Shown: one piece after another, positions 55,416 to 64,000 of the stretch
How the letters are laid out: each line of letters opens with the position of its first letter
How positions within the stretch are numbered: position 1 is the stretch's first letter
NCBI GenBank assembly: GCA_048268005.1
Contig: JBLWWJ010000004.1
Location: forward strand, 362,676-426,675
From: Ancylomarina sp048268005
Lineage (GTDB): Bacteria > Bacteroidota > Bacteroidia > Bacteroidales > Marinifilaceae
Reading direction: 5' to 3'
Length of the DNA: 64,000 bases
Made by a program: the position numbers and the translations under genes
Notes under the pieces: generated by a model
Seen by the model: the letters and a program-made list of their open reading frames with translations, nothing else
What the model was told of the DNA's origin: nothing
Database searches by the model: none

Positions 55416-55670
55416 ATGCTACCGAAATTTTTATTAGCGGATAATTCGCAGGAATTACCAGACACTTTGTTTATCATTCATACAAAGAAACCTCGTTGTA
55501 TCATCGAATGTGATGTTGAGGATTTTAATTCGAGTCAAACTGTTTACTGGCTTGATGAAGAACCCAAGGACAAGGAACTTATTGAAGATGTAATGGATGA
55601 GGCTGAAACTTTCTACAATGATGAGTTAGAAAGCCAGGAAGATTTGTACGACGAAGAGTTTGAAGATTAA
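55416..55670 (+). CDS. Conserved acidic hypothetical protein
   Basis: An 84-residue protein, starting MLPKFLLADNSQELPDTLFI, with CIIECDVEDF in the middle and a very acidic end (ESQEDLYDEEFED). It looks like a conserved Bacteroidota family of unknown function. The start was set at 55416 rather than 55350 because a TAnnTTTG promoter box overlaps the extra 22 codons, which are hydrophobic and unlike the rest. It has no signal peptide. Role unknown. Confidence 0.85.
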   Translation: MLPKFLLADNSQELPDTLFIIHTKKPRCIIECDVEDFNSSQTVYWLDEEPKDKELIEDVMDEAETFYNDELESQEDLYDEEFED

Positions 55671-55762
55671 TTCAAGTGTTTTTTAACCGCCGATAATCTT
55701 GCACAAATCATTTTGAATGGTGTTTGTGTGTGAGATTTTCGGTGATTTAATGTGCCTTATTT

Positions 55763-55960
55763 ATGAAGAAAAGATTACAAAGATCATCGAATAAAATGGT
55801 TGCTGGCGTTTGTGCTGGAATCGCTGAATATCTTGGATTAGATATCACAGTTGTTCGTGTTGCTTATGTATTACTTTCTATTTTTAGCGCAGGTTTTCCT
55901 GGGCTGATTGTTTATGTGATTTTGATGTTCGTAATGCCCGATTATTACGAAGTCATGTAG
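55763..55960 (+). CDS. PspC-domain membrane protein
   Basis: A 65-residue PspC-domain protein: MKKRLQRSSNKMVAGVCAGI leads into AEYLGLDITVVRVAYVLLS, and one membrane segment (FPGLIVYVILMFVMP) follows. This is the minimal PspC fold, related to phage-shock or envelope-stress membrane proteins. The role in this organism is not known. Other psp genes are not in the window. Confidence 0.95.
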   Translation: MKKRLQRSSNKMVAGVCAGIAEYLGLDITVVRVAYVLLSIFSAGFPGLIVYVILMFVMPDYYEVM

Positions 55961-56103
55961 TTTATTATAGTACCTTCTTATCTATTGGCAAATCCTTGCT
56001 GATGGTTTCTTATTTTGCTTACTATTAGGGTTTTATTGCCTTCTTAAACCCTTGGTGTATTTAGCTGTTAAAAAAAACATTCGTTTTTTCTAAGCTTCTT
56101 TCA

Positions 56104-56131
56104 TTTGGGATGGTTTTTTATTATACTTTTG
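56104..56131 (+). promoter_or_regulatory. Promoter for the first TorF-like porin gene
   Basis: TTTG at 56104-56107, a 16-bp spacer and TACTTTTG at 56124-56131 fit the consensus with a slightly short spacer. The leader to 56253 would be about 115 nt. Confidence 0.5.
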
Positions 56132-56252
56132 CATCGATTTTGAGAAAAGGAATTATTTTCTAAGCCTTGAAGGTCAAGTGTTTTAGATGATATTTGTCAT
56201 GTTTCCTTTAACTTAAATCGGAATAAGTTTTAAACAACAAACACCAGAACGA

Positions 56253-56969
56253 ATGAGAATTTTTAGAAGCTTGCTATTGTTATCAATGGCAGTCTTATTG
56301 ACTTTGAATGCACAAGCAAGTGATGAGTCAAAAAAAACAGATGTATCACTTAGCGTTGATGTGGTTAGTCGACATGTATGGCGTGCACGTTTTTCGGGAA
56401 ATGCACCTTGTATTGAACCAACATTGAATTTCCAAACGGGTAAATTTTCTTATGGGGTGTGGGGATCATATGCTCTTGATGAATCTTATCAAGAGGTCGA
56501 TTTTTATGTGAGCTATAATACCTCTCTTTTTGAATTTAGCCTTTACGATTTTTATTGTCCGAATGTAGACTTTGAAAATTCCGATTTTTTTGATTTCGAT
56601 AGTGATAAAAGTGTTCATTTTTTCGATGCTGTGGCCAAATATAAGGGATGTGAAAAGTTTCCTTTATCAATCATGACTTCTGTTTTGTTTTACGGAGAAT
56701 TCGATCGTGATACCGATAACGAACAGCGCTATTCAACCTATGTCGAATTGGGTTATTCAAATTTTATTGGAGGTAAGAAAGTTGCTTGGGCCTTAGGTAT
56801 GACTCCTGCAAAAGGTTTCTATGCTGATGAAATGAATTTAGTAAACATGAGCATGACGATATATGATCAAATTAAATTTAGTGAGCAATATGCTTTGCCT
56901 GTACGTGCTGGTGTGAGTTTAAATCCAGTACAAGAAAAATTACTTTTCAGCCTTGCTTTTACGCTTTAG
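56253..56969 (+). CDS. TorF-like putative porin, first copy
   Basis: A 238-residue outer-membrane protein with a signal peptide ending near NAQAS. SVDVVSRHVWRARFSGN and GVWGSYALDESYQEVDFYV resemble the TorF/Gcw_chp family of putative porins, with alternating strand pattern and a final LLFSLAFTL. The segment FENSDFFDFDSDKSVHFFDA is nearly the same as in the next gene. Transport substrate unknown. It has its own promoter and is separated from its paralogue by a terminator, so the two may be expressed independently. Confidence 0.85.
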   Translation: MRIFRSLLLLSMAVLLTLNAQASDESKKTDVSLSVDVVSRHVWRARFSGNAPCIEPTLNFQTGKFSYGVWGSYALDESYQEVDFYVSYNTSLFEFSLYDFYCPNVDFENSDFFDFDSDKSVHFFDAVAKYKGCEKFPLSIMTSVLFYGEFDRDTDNEQRYSTYVELGYSNFIGGKKVAWALGMTPAKGFYADEMNLVNMSMTIYDQIKFSEQYALPVRAGVSLNPVQEKLLFSLAFTL

Positions 56970-56988
56970 TAAATAGAATTAGATATTT

Positions 56989-57019
56989 AAAGCCCTACTG
57001 AATTATCTCAGTAGGCTTT
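56989..57019 (+). terminator. Terminator between the two TorF-like genes
   Basis: AAAGCCCTACTGA (56989-57001) pairs with TCAGTAGGCTTT (57008-57019) with one bulged C, followed by a T run. Confidence 0.88.
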
Positions 57020-57055
57020 TTTTTTGCTCTCAATATTTAATGAAATATATAAGAA

Positions 57056-57775
57056 ATGATGAATAGACTTAAAAGCATGTTGCTGATATGTGTGGCCGTT
57101 TTTTCAGCATTAAATTTGCATGCTGATAGTAAGTTCAATAAAATAGAAATTACTCAAAGTGTAAAAGTTGTTAGTCGACATGTTGTACGAGGTTTTTTTA
57201 CGAGTAAATCGCCCTGCATAGAACCGAGTCTAAATTTTAAAACAGGTAAATTTACGGTAGGTACTTGGGGTTCTTATGCCTTTGATGCCTCTTATACTGA
57301 AGTTGATTTTTATGTACAGTTTAACACGCCTTTGTTCCAGTATAGCGTTACTAGTTTGTATAATCCCAGACAAGATTTTGAGAATTCCGATTTCTTTGAT
57401 TTCGAGAGTGAAAGAAGTGTTCACTTTCTAGATGGCATCGTTAAGTTTAAGGGGTGTGAAAAATTTCCAATTTCTATAATGACATCGGTGATGATTTATG
57501 GTGATGTCGATAGGAATGTCAATAACGAACAACGCTATTCCACCTATATTGAATTGGGGTATTCTAATTATATTGGAGGAAAAAAGTTTGCCTGGGCTTT
57601 AGGTTTGACGCCACGTAAAGGTTTTTATGCTGATGAGTTTAATGTGGTCAACATGAATATGAGCGTATTTGATAAGATTAAATTTAGTGATCAGTTTTCT
57701 TTACCTATTAGTGCAGGATTAAGCTTAAACCCGTTTACTGAACGTCTATTGTTTAACTGTGCGTTTACTTTATAG
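57056..57775 (+). CDS. TorF-like putative porin, second copy
   Basis: A 239-residue paralogue of the gene upstream, aligning with almost no gap. The signal peptide ends near LNLHADS; then VVSRHVVRGFFTSKSPCIEP, GTWGSYAFDASYTEVDFYV and FENSDFFDFESERSVHFLDG match the first copy, as does FPISIMTSVMIYG and the closing FNCAFTL. Probably an ancient tandem duplication, since the nucleotide sequences have diverged. Its own promoter is not clear in the 36 bp after the terminator; expression may come by read-through. Confidence 0.85.
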   Translation: MMNRLKSMLLICVAVFSALNLHADSKFNKIEITQSVKVVSRHVVRGFFTSKSPCIEPSLNFKTGKFTVGTWGSYAFDASYTEVDFYVQFNTPLFQYSVTSLYNPRQDFENSDFFDFESERSVHFLDGIVKFKGCEKFPISIMTSVMIYGDVDRNVNNEQRYSTYIELGYSNYIGGKKFAWALGLTPRKGFYADEFNVVNMNMSVFDKIKFSDQFSLPISAGLSLNPFTERLLFNCAFTL

Positions 57776-57791
57776 TGTCATATAATATTTG

Positions 57792-57821
57792 AAAGCCTAT
57801 TGAATCACTTCAATAGGTTTT
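57792..57821. terminator. Terminator after the second TorF-like gene
   Basis: AAAGCCTATTGAA (57792-57804) pairs with TTCAATAGGTTTT (57809-57821), one G-U pair, T-rich tail on the plus strand. Convergent with the next minus-strand gene. Confidence 0.85.
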
Positions 57822-57826
57822 TGTTT

Positions 57827-58423
57827 TTACTCTTTAGCCGTTTTTAGTTCTAAGTTGAAAGTAGAAATGCTTTGTTTTAGTTTTTGAATTTTATGAAAAC
57901 ATAAAATTGCATATAGGCTCCAGATAAGGAGAATTAATAGGTCAAAATGTTTCCAAAACTCGAAATTATAAATAAAGCTGATGCCACCTAATACCGCTAG
58001 AGAACCTAGTAAGATATGCATGAAACTTATGCTTTTGGATCTTATTTCTTTTTCAAACTCAGCATTCAACGAATCAGGAAATTGTATATCGGAATCTGTT
58101 GTTTTATTTAGAATTTGTTTTAGATGAATTTTGTGTTTTTTCAGAAGAATATGCTTAGCGTACCCAAATACCTTTAGTTGAAACGGGAGTGTGCACAAAT
58201 AGAACAGTCCAGAGTTTACCCATCTATCGTTAAATACTGATACATTCATCGAACTCAAAAGAGAATAAATTATTCCTAATGCCAAAAAGAAAATTGAGAT
58301 GTAATAGATGAAATTGATTCCAAATTCCTTTTGCTCATATTGTGAAAAATAAATGGATGTACTTTTTTCAATTAGATCGATTCTTCGCTCTAAAATTAGG
58401 TGGATAGTCATGGTGTCTATCAT
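57827..58423 (-). CDS. Hypothetical four-helix membrane protein
   Basis: A 198-residue protein not recognised. Two pairs of membrane helices are apparent (FIYYISIFFLALGIIYSLL and WVNSGLFYLCTLPFQLKVFG; ISFMHILLGSLAVLGGISFI and FDLLILLIWSLYAILCF), separated by a charged cytoplasmic-like loop of about 60 residues. Both termini are charged and no catalytic motif is visible. It lies downstream of nadD on the same strand with a 65-bp gap and could be the tail of that operon. Function cannot be stated. Confidence 0.7.
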   Translation of the reverse strand: MIDTMTIHLILERRIDLIEKSTSIYFSQYEQKEFGINFIYYISIFFLALGIIYSLLSSMNVSVFNDRWVNSGLFYLCTLPFQLKVFGYAKHILLKKHKIHLKQILNKTTDSDIQFPDSLNAEFEKEIRSKSISFMHILLGSLAVLGGISFIYNFEFWKHFDLLILLIWSLYAILCFHKIQKLKQSISTFNLELKTAKE

Positions 58424-58488
58424 TAAATTTATAAAATTTGAATCAATTTATAAATTTAATATTGTTTATCCAAATTGAAATTATGTTA

Positions 58489-59064
58489 CTATTTTTCGTA
58501 GAAATGCATATCCTTGATATACTGGTAAGCAGGAGATGGAAGGAAGAATGGTATTTCTTTTTTTTCTTTTATTGCCTGACGAATGAAGCTTGAAGAGACT
58601 TCCATTAGGGGAGCTGGAACAATATGAATCGTCCCTGGTAAATTAACATCTTCATCCTTAAAACCTGGGCGAGGATAGACATAGAGCTCATGATTTTGTA
58701 ATAAAAGCTCGTAATTTTTCCACTTGGTAAAACTATTCAAGTTATCAGAGCCAACAATCAAAGAGAATTGATGCTTGCTATGTTTTTCTCTCAAATAACT
58801 AAGTGTATCAATTGTATAAGAGGGTTGTGGTAACCGGAATTCAATGTTTGAGGTTTTAAATTGAGGATAGGTTTCAATGGATAATTCTACTAGTTCAAGT
58901 CGGTGGTAATCAGCTAAAAGGCTAGCTTTATTTTTTAGTGGATTATGCGGACTAACAACAAACCAAATCTCTTCTAAATCGGTGTATTCAGCCATGAAAT
59001 TAGCTATAGCCAAATGTCCAATATGAATTGGGTTAAATGATCCGAAGAAAAGTCCAATTTTCAT
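58489..59064 (-). CDS. nadD: Nicotinate-nucleotide adenylyltransferase
   Basis: Adenylates nicotinate mononucleotide in NAD synthesis. The 191-residue nucleotidyltransferase has GLFFGSFNPIHIGHLAIAN near the N-terminus, FVVSPHNPLKNK, VGSDNLNSFTKWKN and the C-terminal SSSFIRQAIKE. All are intact. It is the third gene of a yicC-gmk-nadD group, an order common in Bacteroidota, 79 bp after gmk. Confidence 0.97.
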   Translation of the reverse strand: MKIGLFFGSFNPIHIGHLAIANFMAEYTDLEEIWFVVSPHNPLKNKASLLADYHRLELVELSIETYPQFKTSNIEFRLPQPSYTIDTLSYLREKHSKHQFSLIVGSDNLNSFTKWKNYELLLQNHELYVYPRPGFKDEDVNLPGTIHIVPAPLMEVSSSFIRQAIKEKKEIPFFLPSPAYQYIKDMHFYEK

Positions 59065-59143
59065 AATCTATCTAATATATGTTGTTAGGTGCGAAAAACC
59101 GTGAAATATGATTGTTACATAGATCACGGTTTAAAATCAATAT

Positions 59144-59707
59144 CTATTTTAAAAACTTAGTTAAAGTTTCTTCTGCTTCGTTTAATGCGTCTTCCAGTTT
59201 ATCGTTGATGATAACTGTATCGAATCGCTTGGCAAAACTCAATTCATAGATGAATTTATCAACTCGATTTCGGATAACTTCTTCGCTATCGGTAGAACGT
59301 CCTCTCAGTCTATTTTCCAGCTCTTCAACCGAAGGGGGTTGAATGAAAACTGCAAGAGCCTTGTCTTCGTAATATTTCTTAATGTTCAAACCTCCAACGA
59401 CATCGACATCGAATATGACATTGTTTCCATTTGCCGTAATACGATCAACTTCACTTTTGAGTGTTCCGTAGAAACAACCTTTGTATACTTCTTCCCACTC
59501 TAAGAAATCATCCTGACTAATTCTTTTTTGGAAATCTTCAGTGCTTAAAAAATGATAGTCTTTACCATCAACCTCATTAGGTCTCATCGGACGATTAGTC
59601 GCCGAAATAGAGAATTCTAATTTGAAATCTTTTGTCAGTAGGTGCTTAACGATAGTTGTTTTTCCAGCTCCACTAGGAGCAGAAAATATAAGGAGTTTGC
59701 CAGACAT
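59144..59707 (-). CDS. gmk: Guanylate kinase
   Basis: Phosphorylates GMP to GDP, cytosolic. The 187-residue enzyme shows the P-loop IFSAPSGAGKTTIV, the GMP-binding ISATNRPMRPNEVDGKDYHF, FDVDVVGGLNIKK and RLRGRSTDSEEVIRNR. Length and motifs are normal. It lies between yicC (76 bp) and nadD (79 bp) and is presumably transcribed from the promoter upstream of yicC. Confidence 0.98.
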   Translation of the reverse strand: MSGKLLIFSAPSGAGKTTIVKHLLTKDFKLEFSISATNRPMRPNEVDGKDYHFLSTEDFQKRISQDDFLEWEEVYKGCFYGTLKSEVDRITANGNNVIFDVDVVGGLNIKKYYEDKALAVFIQPPSVEELENRLRGRSTDSEEVIRNRVDKFIYELSFAKRFDTVIINDKLEDALNEAEETLTKFLK

Positions 59708-59783
59708 TTTTACGATATAATAATCCCGAACTTAATCGGGATATGAATACTTGATATTTCTTAATTGTATTTACTAATCTTAA

Positions 59784-60662
59784 CTAAAGTACGTTTAATA
59801 GCTGTTCTTTAATTTTTTCCAGTTCATCTTTCATTTGAATGACAATCTTTTGAAGATTAGTATCATTTGCTTTTGAACCAAGCGTGTTGATTTCACGACC
59901 AATTTCTTGAGCGATAAAACCTAATTTTTTACCGATTGCTTCATTGGTTTGAGCTGTTTCAATAAAATACTTACAGTGATTAGCCAGACGTACTTTTTCC
60001 TCAGTAACATCAAATTTCTCAAGGTAATAAATCATTTCTTGTTCAAAACGATTCTTATCGATATGTTGTTTCTCAACAAATTCGTTAAGGTTATCGTTAA
60101 TCCTTGTTTTAATTGTATTAATTCTGTCTTCTTCGAATTGAGGAACTTGTGCAAGTAAGTTTTCAATATTGTAGATTCTGGAAAAGATATCTTCTTCAAG
60201 AGCCGTTCCTTCTTGATTTCTAAATTTATTAAGCTCAGTAATTGCCTCTTGTGCCCCTTTGTGAATTAACTCCCATTCATTTTCATCCAAAGCTTGATAT
60301 TCAACTTTTAAAGTATCCGGTAGTTTGATAATGGTATTCAGTAAAGGCTCATTATCAATAGAGATGTTTAACTTTTCTGATAAATCCTGAAGTTGACGAT
60401 AATAAGCTTCAACAATTGGTTGGTTAATTTTGGTCTCTTTTTCAGCACCAATACTTTCAATAAAGATTGAAAGTTCAACCTTACCACGCTCTAGCTGTTT
60501 TTTGATATCGTTACGTAGGATCAAATCTTTTTCCTTATAAAGGTTTGGAATTCGAGTGAAGATATCTAGCTGTTTGCTGTTAAGGGATTTTATTTCGATG
60601 GAAACTTTTTTGTTTTCCAATTCAAGAGTGGCTTTTCCGAAGCCCGTCATTGATGTTAGCAT
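59784..60662 (-). CDS. yicC: YicC/YloC-family endoribonuclease
   Basis: A 292-residue YicC-type protein, involved in RNA decay in other bacteria. It begins MLTSMTGFGKATLELENKK, the standard start of the family. The longer frame to 60713 is rejected because a strong promoter lies inside it. C-terminal DUF1732 is seen as FIAQEIGREINTLGSKANDT. A middle segment ALEEDIFSRIYNIENLL is also characteristic. It heads the yicC-gmk-nadD group. Confidence 0.95.
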   Translation of the reverse strand: MLTSMTGFGKATLELENKKVSIEIKSLNSKQLDIFTRIPNLYKEKDLILRNDIKKQLERGKVELSIFIESIGAEKETKINQPIVEAYYRQLQDLSEKLNISIDNEPLLNTIIKLPDTLKVEYQALDENEWELIHKGAQEAITELNKFRNQEGTALEEDIFSRIYNIENLLAQVPQFEEDRINTIKTRINDNLNEFVEKQHIDKNRFEQEMIYYLEKFDVTEEKVRLANHCKYFIETAQTNEAIGKKLGFIAQEIGREINTLGSKANDTNLQKIVIQMKDELEKIKEQLLNVL

Positions 60663-60683
60663 ATTAGCGAAAGTTGATTTTTG

Positions 60684-60714
60684 CAAAGTTAAGGCTTTGA
60701 GTGCGATTTGCAAA
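60684..60714 (-). promoter_or_regulatory. Promoter of the yicC-gmk-nadD group
   Basis: On the minus strand TTTG (60714-60711), a 19-bp spacer and TAACTTTG (60691-60684). The ATG at 60662 lies about 20 bp further, which both supports the promoter and fixes the yicC start. Confidence 0.7.
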
Positions 60715-60767
60715 TTGACAACGGACTAAGTTGCTATATCAGGTCTTTATCTATGATAATAATGACT

Positions 60768-62102
60768 TTATATGTTTGTAACGGCCTTGGTTTTCCATTT
60801 TCCCATTCTATAGTAGATGTACGAAAAGCTCATCCCAATAACCCATCCCATAGGAATTGACCACCAAATACCATCTGGTCCTATCTTATTTGATAAAAAG
60901 TAAGCTGCTGGAATTCGGATAATCCAAAGTGAAAAGAGAGTGATGAACATGGGGATAAGTGTATCTCCAGCTCCGCGTAAAACACCATGAATGGTAAACA
61001 TGGAAGAAAAAACCAGATAAAAAGAACTGACGATGATCAGGTAGTTTTGACCTATTTCAATAACATTTGGATCGCTTGTAAACATTCTCATTAAATCACT
61101 TCCAAAAATCACAATCAGAGCTGTCATAGCCAAACAAAACACATTAGACATGATAAAGGTAGCCTTGAAGCCTTTCCTAACACGATCTATTTTATTTGCA
61201 CCTAAATTTTGACCAACAAAGGCAGAAACAGCTTGAGAAAAGTTCATTGCTGGCATCATGGCCAATGAATCAATTCGACCCGCTGCAGTGTAAGCAGCAA
61301 TTACATCTGTTCCAAAACTATTTACAATGCCAAGAAGAGCCATCATACCCACAGCTACAAAAGTGTGTTGTAAACCTGATGGCAGGCCTATTTTTAGACT
61401 TTTATAAAACAGATCCTTGTCAAATCGGAGCTTGGCAAAAGAAAATTTCATGATTTTATGGCTACTATTTAAATAAAGCAGAGTTGTAATTAAGGCTATA
61501 CCTTGAGCTATAACTGTTGCCCAGGCAGCACCAGCAATTCCCCACTTAAAGACCATTACAAAAAGTAAATCGAAAACGATATTTAAAATAGATGCTAGTA
61601 TTAGAAAATAGAGAGGTGTCTTTGAATCTCCCAGGCCTCGAAGTACCGAACTGGTGCCATTAAAGCCAAAAAAGAGAATCATACCAGCCATATAAATATT
61701 CAAATAGGTAGTCGCTTGGGGTAAAAGTTCTTCTGGCAATTGAAGTAATCGAAACAGATCTTCGCTAAAATAGATACCAAGTATTGATATTAGAAAACCA
61801 GCTATAAACAGGAAAATGTACATGGTGTCGATTGATCGTTTGACACGGTCGATATCTTTAGCTCCATAGAATTGAGAGATGACAATTGAAAAGCCAGAAC
61901 CAATTCCTATTAGTAAGGCAATAAGAGTAAATATGATTGGAAATGAGGCTCCCACAGAGGCTAAAGCTTCCTTGCCAAGAACTTTCCCAACAATGACACT
62001 GTCAACAATATTATAAAGTTGTTGAAATACATTGCCCAAAAGCATGGGTAGCGTAAAATTAAATATATGGCGAGCTACGTTTCCAGTAGTGAAGTCTTTC
62101 AT
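60768..62102 (-). CDS. MATE-family multidrug/Na+ exporter
   Basis: An inner-membrane exporter of 444 residues with about twelve helices in two halves. N-terminal LPMLLGNVFQQLYNIVDSVI, then VGASFPIIFTLIALLIGIGSG are MATE signatures. The second half repeats the plan, with VGQNLGANKIDRVRKGFKAT after MNFSQAVSAF. Substrates are typically drugs or metabolites exchanged for Na+ or H+, not deducible here. It stands alone on the minus strand with no recognised promoter. Confidence 0.96.
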   Translation of the reverse strand: MKDFTTGNVARHIFNFTLPMLLGNVFQQLYNIVDSVIVGKVLGKEALASVGASFPIIFTLIALLIGIGSGFSIVISQFYGAKDIDRVKRSIDTMYIFLFIAGFLISILGIYFSEDLFRLLQLPEELLPQATTYLNIYMAGMILFFGFNGTSSVLRGLGDSKTPLYFLILASILNIVFDLLFVMVFKWGIAGAAWATVIAQGIALITTLLYLNSSHKIMKFSFAKLRFDKDLFYKSLKIGLPSGLQHTFVAVGMMALLGIVNSFGTDVIAAYTAAGRIDSLAMMPAMNFSQAVSAFVGQNLGANKIDRVRKGFKATFIMSNVFCLAMTALIVIFGSDLMRMFTSDPNVIEIGQNYLIIVSSFYLVFSSMFTIHGVLRGAGDTLIPMFITLFSLWIIRIPAAYFLSNKIGPDGIWWSIPMGWVIGMSFSYIYYRMGKWKTKAVTNI

Positions 62103-63182
62103 TGGAAAATTATTGGATTACAAAGCTCCCAATTTAATTCGGAATCTCAAAATCTGGCTCATTAAATTTAGAATTGATTAACAGAAGTGATTGGTTTTTA
62201 GTATTGCATAAAGCTTTATATACAAATGGATATGATTTAAGTTCAACTTCACGACTAGATAGTGGTATTGTTTTTAAGGTCTCAACACCATAAAATCATT
62301 GATTCTATAAAAATGACTAATGTGAAAAATTATTGTATTAAAATTAAAGTCATTTAAGGAATATTAGAATTTTTAATAATGATATCTGAGTGGTTCATAC
62401 GTGAATAAGAGTGATCCATTTTTATTTTTGGTGATCCATTGTTTTTTTTTTATCTTTTTTTTAATGAAAAGAAGAATTAAGTGTTTTGGGGATGATCTGT
62501 TGTTTCATAAAATATGAATATGTAAAATTTTATGATATCTTTTATCAAAACAAGAACGCATAATATGAGTTTGCTTAAATGCTTAATTATGTATGCGATC
62601 TGAATTCTAAAAGTACACTCTTCTTTTTTTTGATCATTCTCCTTTCATTAAGTTTTGAATTATAAAATTAGACCTTACTTATTTAGGTTTAAGATTATAG
62701 TTTTTTCTCGTCACAGAAGTTTATAGTCCATGAAATAAAATAGACTGCTTCTGTAAATGTGTTTTAATTCGGCTTTTGTTAAAAGCTTGTCAGAATAAAC
62801 ATATACATCAAATATTGCGAATTATATTAACAATACATTAAGGCTAAATCTAAGGAAAGAGATTAAGGAATATATGGGGAATAGCCCCTATTCTATCTTA
62901 AGAAAAAGTCTTCTTGTTTTTCCAGAATATTAATCTTGGTTAGAACTATACATAGATGCAAGTTTGTTGATATGTAGAAATCTAGTTGAAATGAAATGTT
63001 CTAGCTTGTGCTGAAAATTGTGGTATGAGAAATTCGCTACTGCCTCTATTATGGGTGTTAGTTGCTAATCCAGTCGCTATTTTTTTATAGCTAGGAAAGG
63101 AACGATCACATCCTGCATGTATCACTTTACTTAAGCGATACGATATTCTTAGTAGAAATGGAATTTTATTATTCATTTACTT
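62103..63182. other. Gene-free AT-rich region before the second surface-protein gene
   Basis: 1080 bp without a gene I can support. A direct repeat GTGATCCATT occurs at 62411 and 62431, and GGGGAATAGCCCC (62877-62889) is a short stem. A 64-codon minus-strand frame (62982-63176) has no features. It should hold the promoter of the gene at 63183, not recognised. Confidence 0.6.
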
Positions 63183-64000
63183 ATGGCTGCAATTTTACTT
63201 CCCAGATTTATTGTGAGTGATATAATCAAGTCTCAACGATGGATGCCATTTTTGTTGTTGATGGTATTCTTGTTTGCATTACCTGTAAATCAAATTTATG
63301 CTACAGGTACTTTAATTAATAGTAGAGAATTCGAGACTATTTTTAATTATGAATTTACTCCAGAGAATATTATTGGCAGAACTAATCTAGAACAAAATAG
63401 ATTATTTTATTCTGACGAATCGAAATATTATGAATATGCTTCTCATATAGGATTATCACTAGGAACAGATTTAATTTCAACATCGCCAACAACTGAGACA
63501 AGCTATTCCCTTGAAAGTGTCCCCAATAATTTTGCAACACACACTGCTTCTGATGCTGCAGTCGTAACTATTGATGATGTTTCTGGGAATGAAAATGATG
63601 GAGGCATTCTCGTAACAGTAACACTTGATATTGAAGTCGTAGGTGGTTTTACTGTGGATGTTAATACATCGGATGGCTCTGCAACACTTGCTAATAATGA
63701 TTATGCTTCAGTTACAAGTCATACCTTAACATTTGTTGGAACAGCAGGTGAAACACAAACATTCACGATTACACCGATCGCCGATGCTATTTTTGAAGCT
63801 GATGAGACCGTTTCGATAAGTATGGATAATCTGGGATCTACAGGATTTAATTTTGATATTTCTGATGTAGCTACTGTAACCATCAATAATGATGACAGCG
63901 TATCCGCAGCCTTGAGTGTGAGCACTCAGGGATCAGAAGTTGCTCCAACGGATATTGCTTATACGGTCACATTAAGCAGCCCTAACAATACAGGATCCGC
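63183..64000 (+). CDS. Calx-beta surface protein, N-terminal part, runs off the window
   Basis: An open frame from ATG 63183 to the end of the window (272 codons, no stop). A basic N-terminus and hydrophobic stretch FLLLMVFLFALPVNQIYA make a long signal peptide; Met21 (63243) is an alternative start that leaves a normal-length one. After about 90 residues of unrecognised sequence comes a Calx-beta module: VTIDDVSGNENDGGILVTVT, ATLANNDYASVTSHTLTFVG, ADETVSISMDNL and ATVTINNDD. A second module begins after that. It is probably a large T9SS cargo like the gene at the other end of the window, but its C-terminus is unseen. Confidence 0.9.
   Translation, partial: MAAILLPRFIVSDIIKSQRWMPFLLLMVFLFALPVNQIYATGTLINSREFETIFNYEFTPENIIGRTNLEQNRLFYSDESKYYEYASHIGLSLGTDLISTSPTTETSYSLESVPNNFATHTASDAAVVTIDDVSGNENDGGILVTVTLDIEVVGGFTVDVNTSDGSATLANNDYASVTSHTLTFVGTAGETQTFTITPIADAIFEADETVSISMDNLGSTGFNFDISDVATVTINNDDSVSAALSVSTQGSEVAPTDIAYTVTLSSPNNTGS

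Noticed and set aside
60663..60713. Longer start for yicC
   Set aside because: A good promoter (TTTG-N19-TAACTTTG) lies inside it, and the family starts at the MxxSMTGFG text.
62982..63176. 64-codon minus-strand frame before the last gene
   Set aside because: No signal peptide, motif or context; its composition is like that of the surrounding noncoding DNA.

Overview
The window looks like chromosome of a low-GC member of the Bacteroidota, probably a marine or anaerobic Bacteroidales relative. The evidence is a type IX secretion (T9SS) sorting domain on a giant surface protein, promoter boxes of the form TTG-N16-24-TAnnTTTG without clear Shine-Dalgarno sequences, paired DUF3857/transglutaminase proteins, a DUF2807 head-GIN protein, an OstA-like protein, and the yicC-gmk-nadD and guaB/SurA-like/MoxR neighbourhoods usual in that phylum. 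No tRNA, rRNA, CRISPR array, transposase or phage gene was recognised.

Layout. 1-10.8 kb: one gene for a 3551-residue modular surface protein (seven propeller-like repeats, a lamin-tail domain, Calx-beta and Calx-beta-like modules, ten cadherin-like modules, PKD and a T9SS tail). 10.8-17.4 kb: a minus-strand thiamin operon read as thiS, a TenI-like/ThiE fusion, thiG, thiH, thiF, thiC. Two TPP riboswitches lie in tandem in front of it, the first with a 135-nt expansion of its P3 arm. 17.5-25.6 kb: a small HTH protein, an OB-type lipoprotein with a PepSY-type membrane partner, a TPR protein, a DUF3857/transglutaminase pair in which one member has lost its catalytic cysteine, and two secreted proteins. 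25.8-31.4 kb: a complete Rnf operon (rseC-rnfB-C-D-G-E-A, minus strand). 31.9-44 kb: an outer-membrane barrel, RecG, a degenerate methyltransferase-like protein, cobalamin adenosyltransferase, a DUF2795 protein, an OstA-like protein, MoxR, SurA-like folding factors and GuaB. 44.2-54 kb: a plus-strand run of RecQ, DUF5063, a 3'-5' exonuclease, an RlmI-type methyltransferase, a DEAD-box helicase, a PPOX-like oxidase, Tex and a zinc ribbon. 54-62.1 kb: head-GIN protein, small proteins, two tandem TorF-like porins, a membrane protein, nadD, gmk, yicC and a MATE exporter. After about 1.1 kb without a gene, a second Calx-beta surface protein starts at 63183 and runs off the window.

How they work together. 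The thi genes make the thiazole and pyrimidine halves of thiamin and join them, under TPP feedback. Rnf couples ferredoxin and NAD to an ion gradient. The SurA-like proteins, OstA-like protein and T9SS cargo all concern the outer membrane and surface.

The least ordinary signals are the tandem TPP leader with its P3 expansion; a repeated spacer design (octamer or purine-rich tandem words beside one gene, CTTTATCC words beside the other) found between thi genes and again between rnfC and rnfD; the TenI-ThiE fusion; a ThiF without zinc cysteines; and the mosaic, internally duplicated giant adhesin. I saw no obvious new defence or mobile system.
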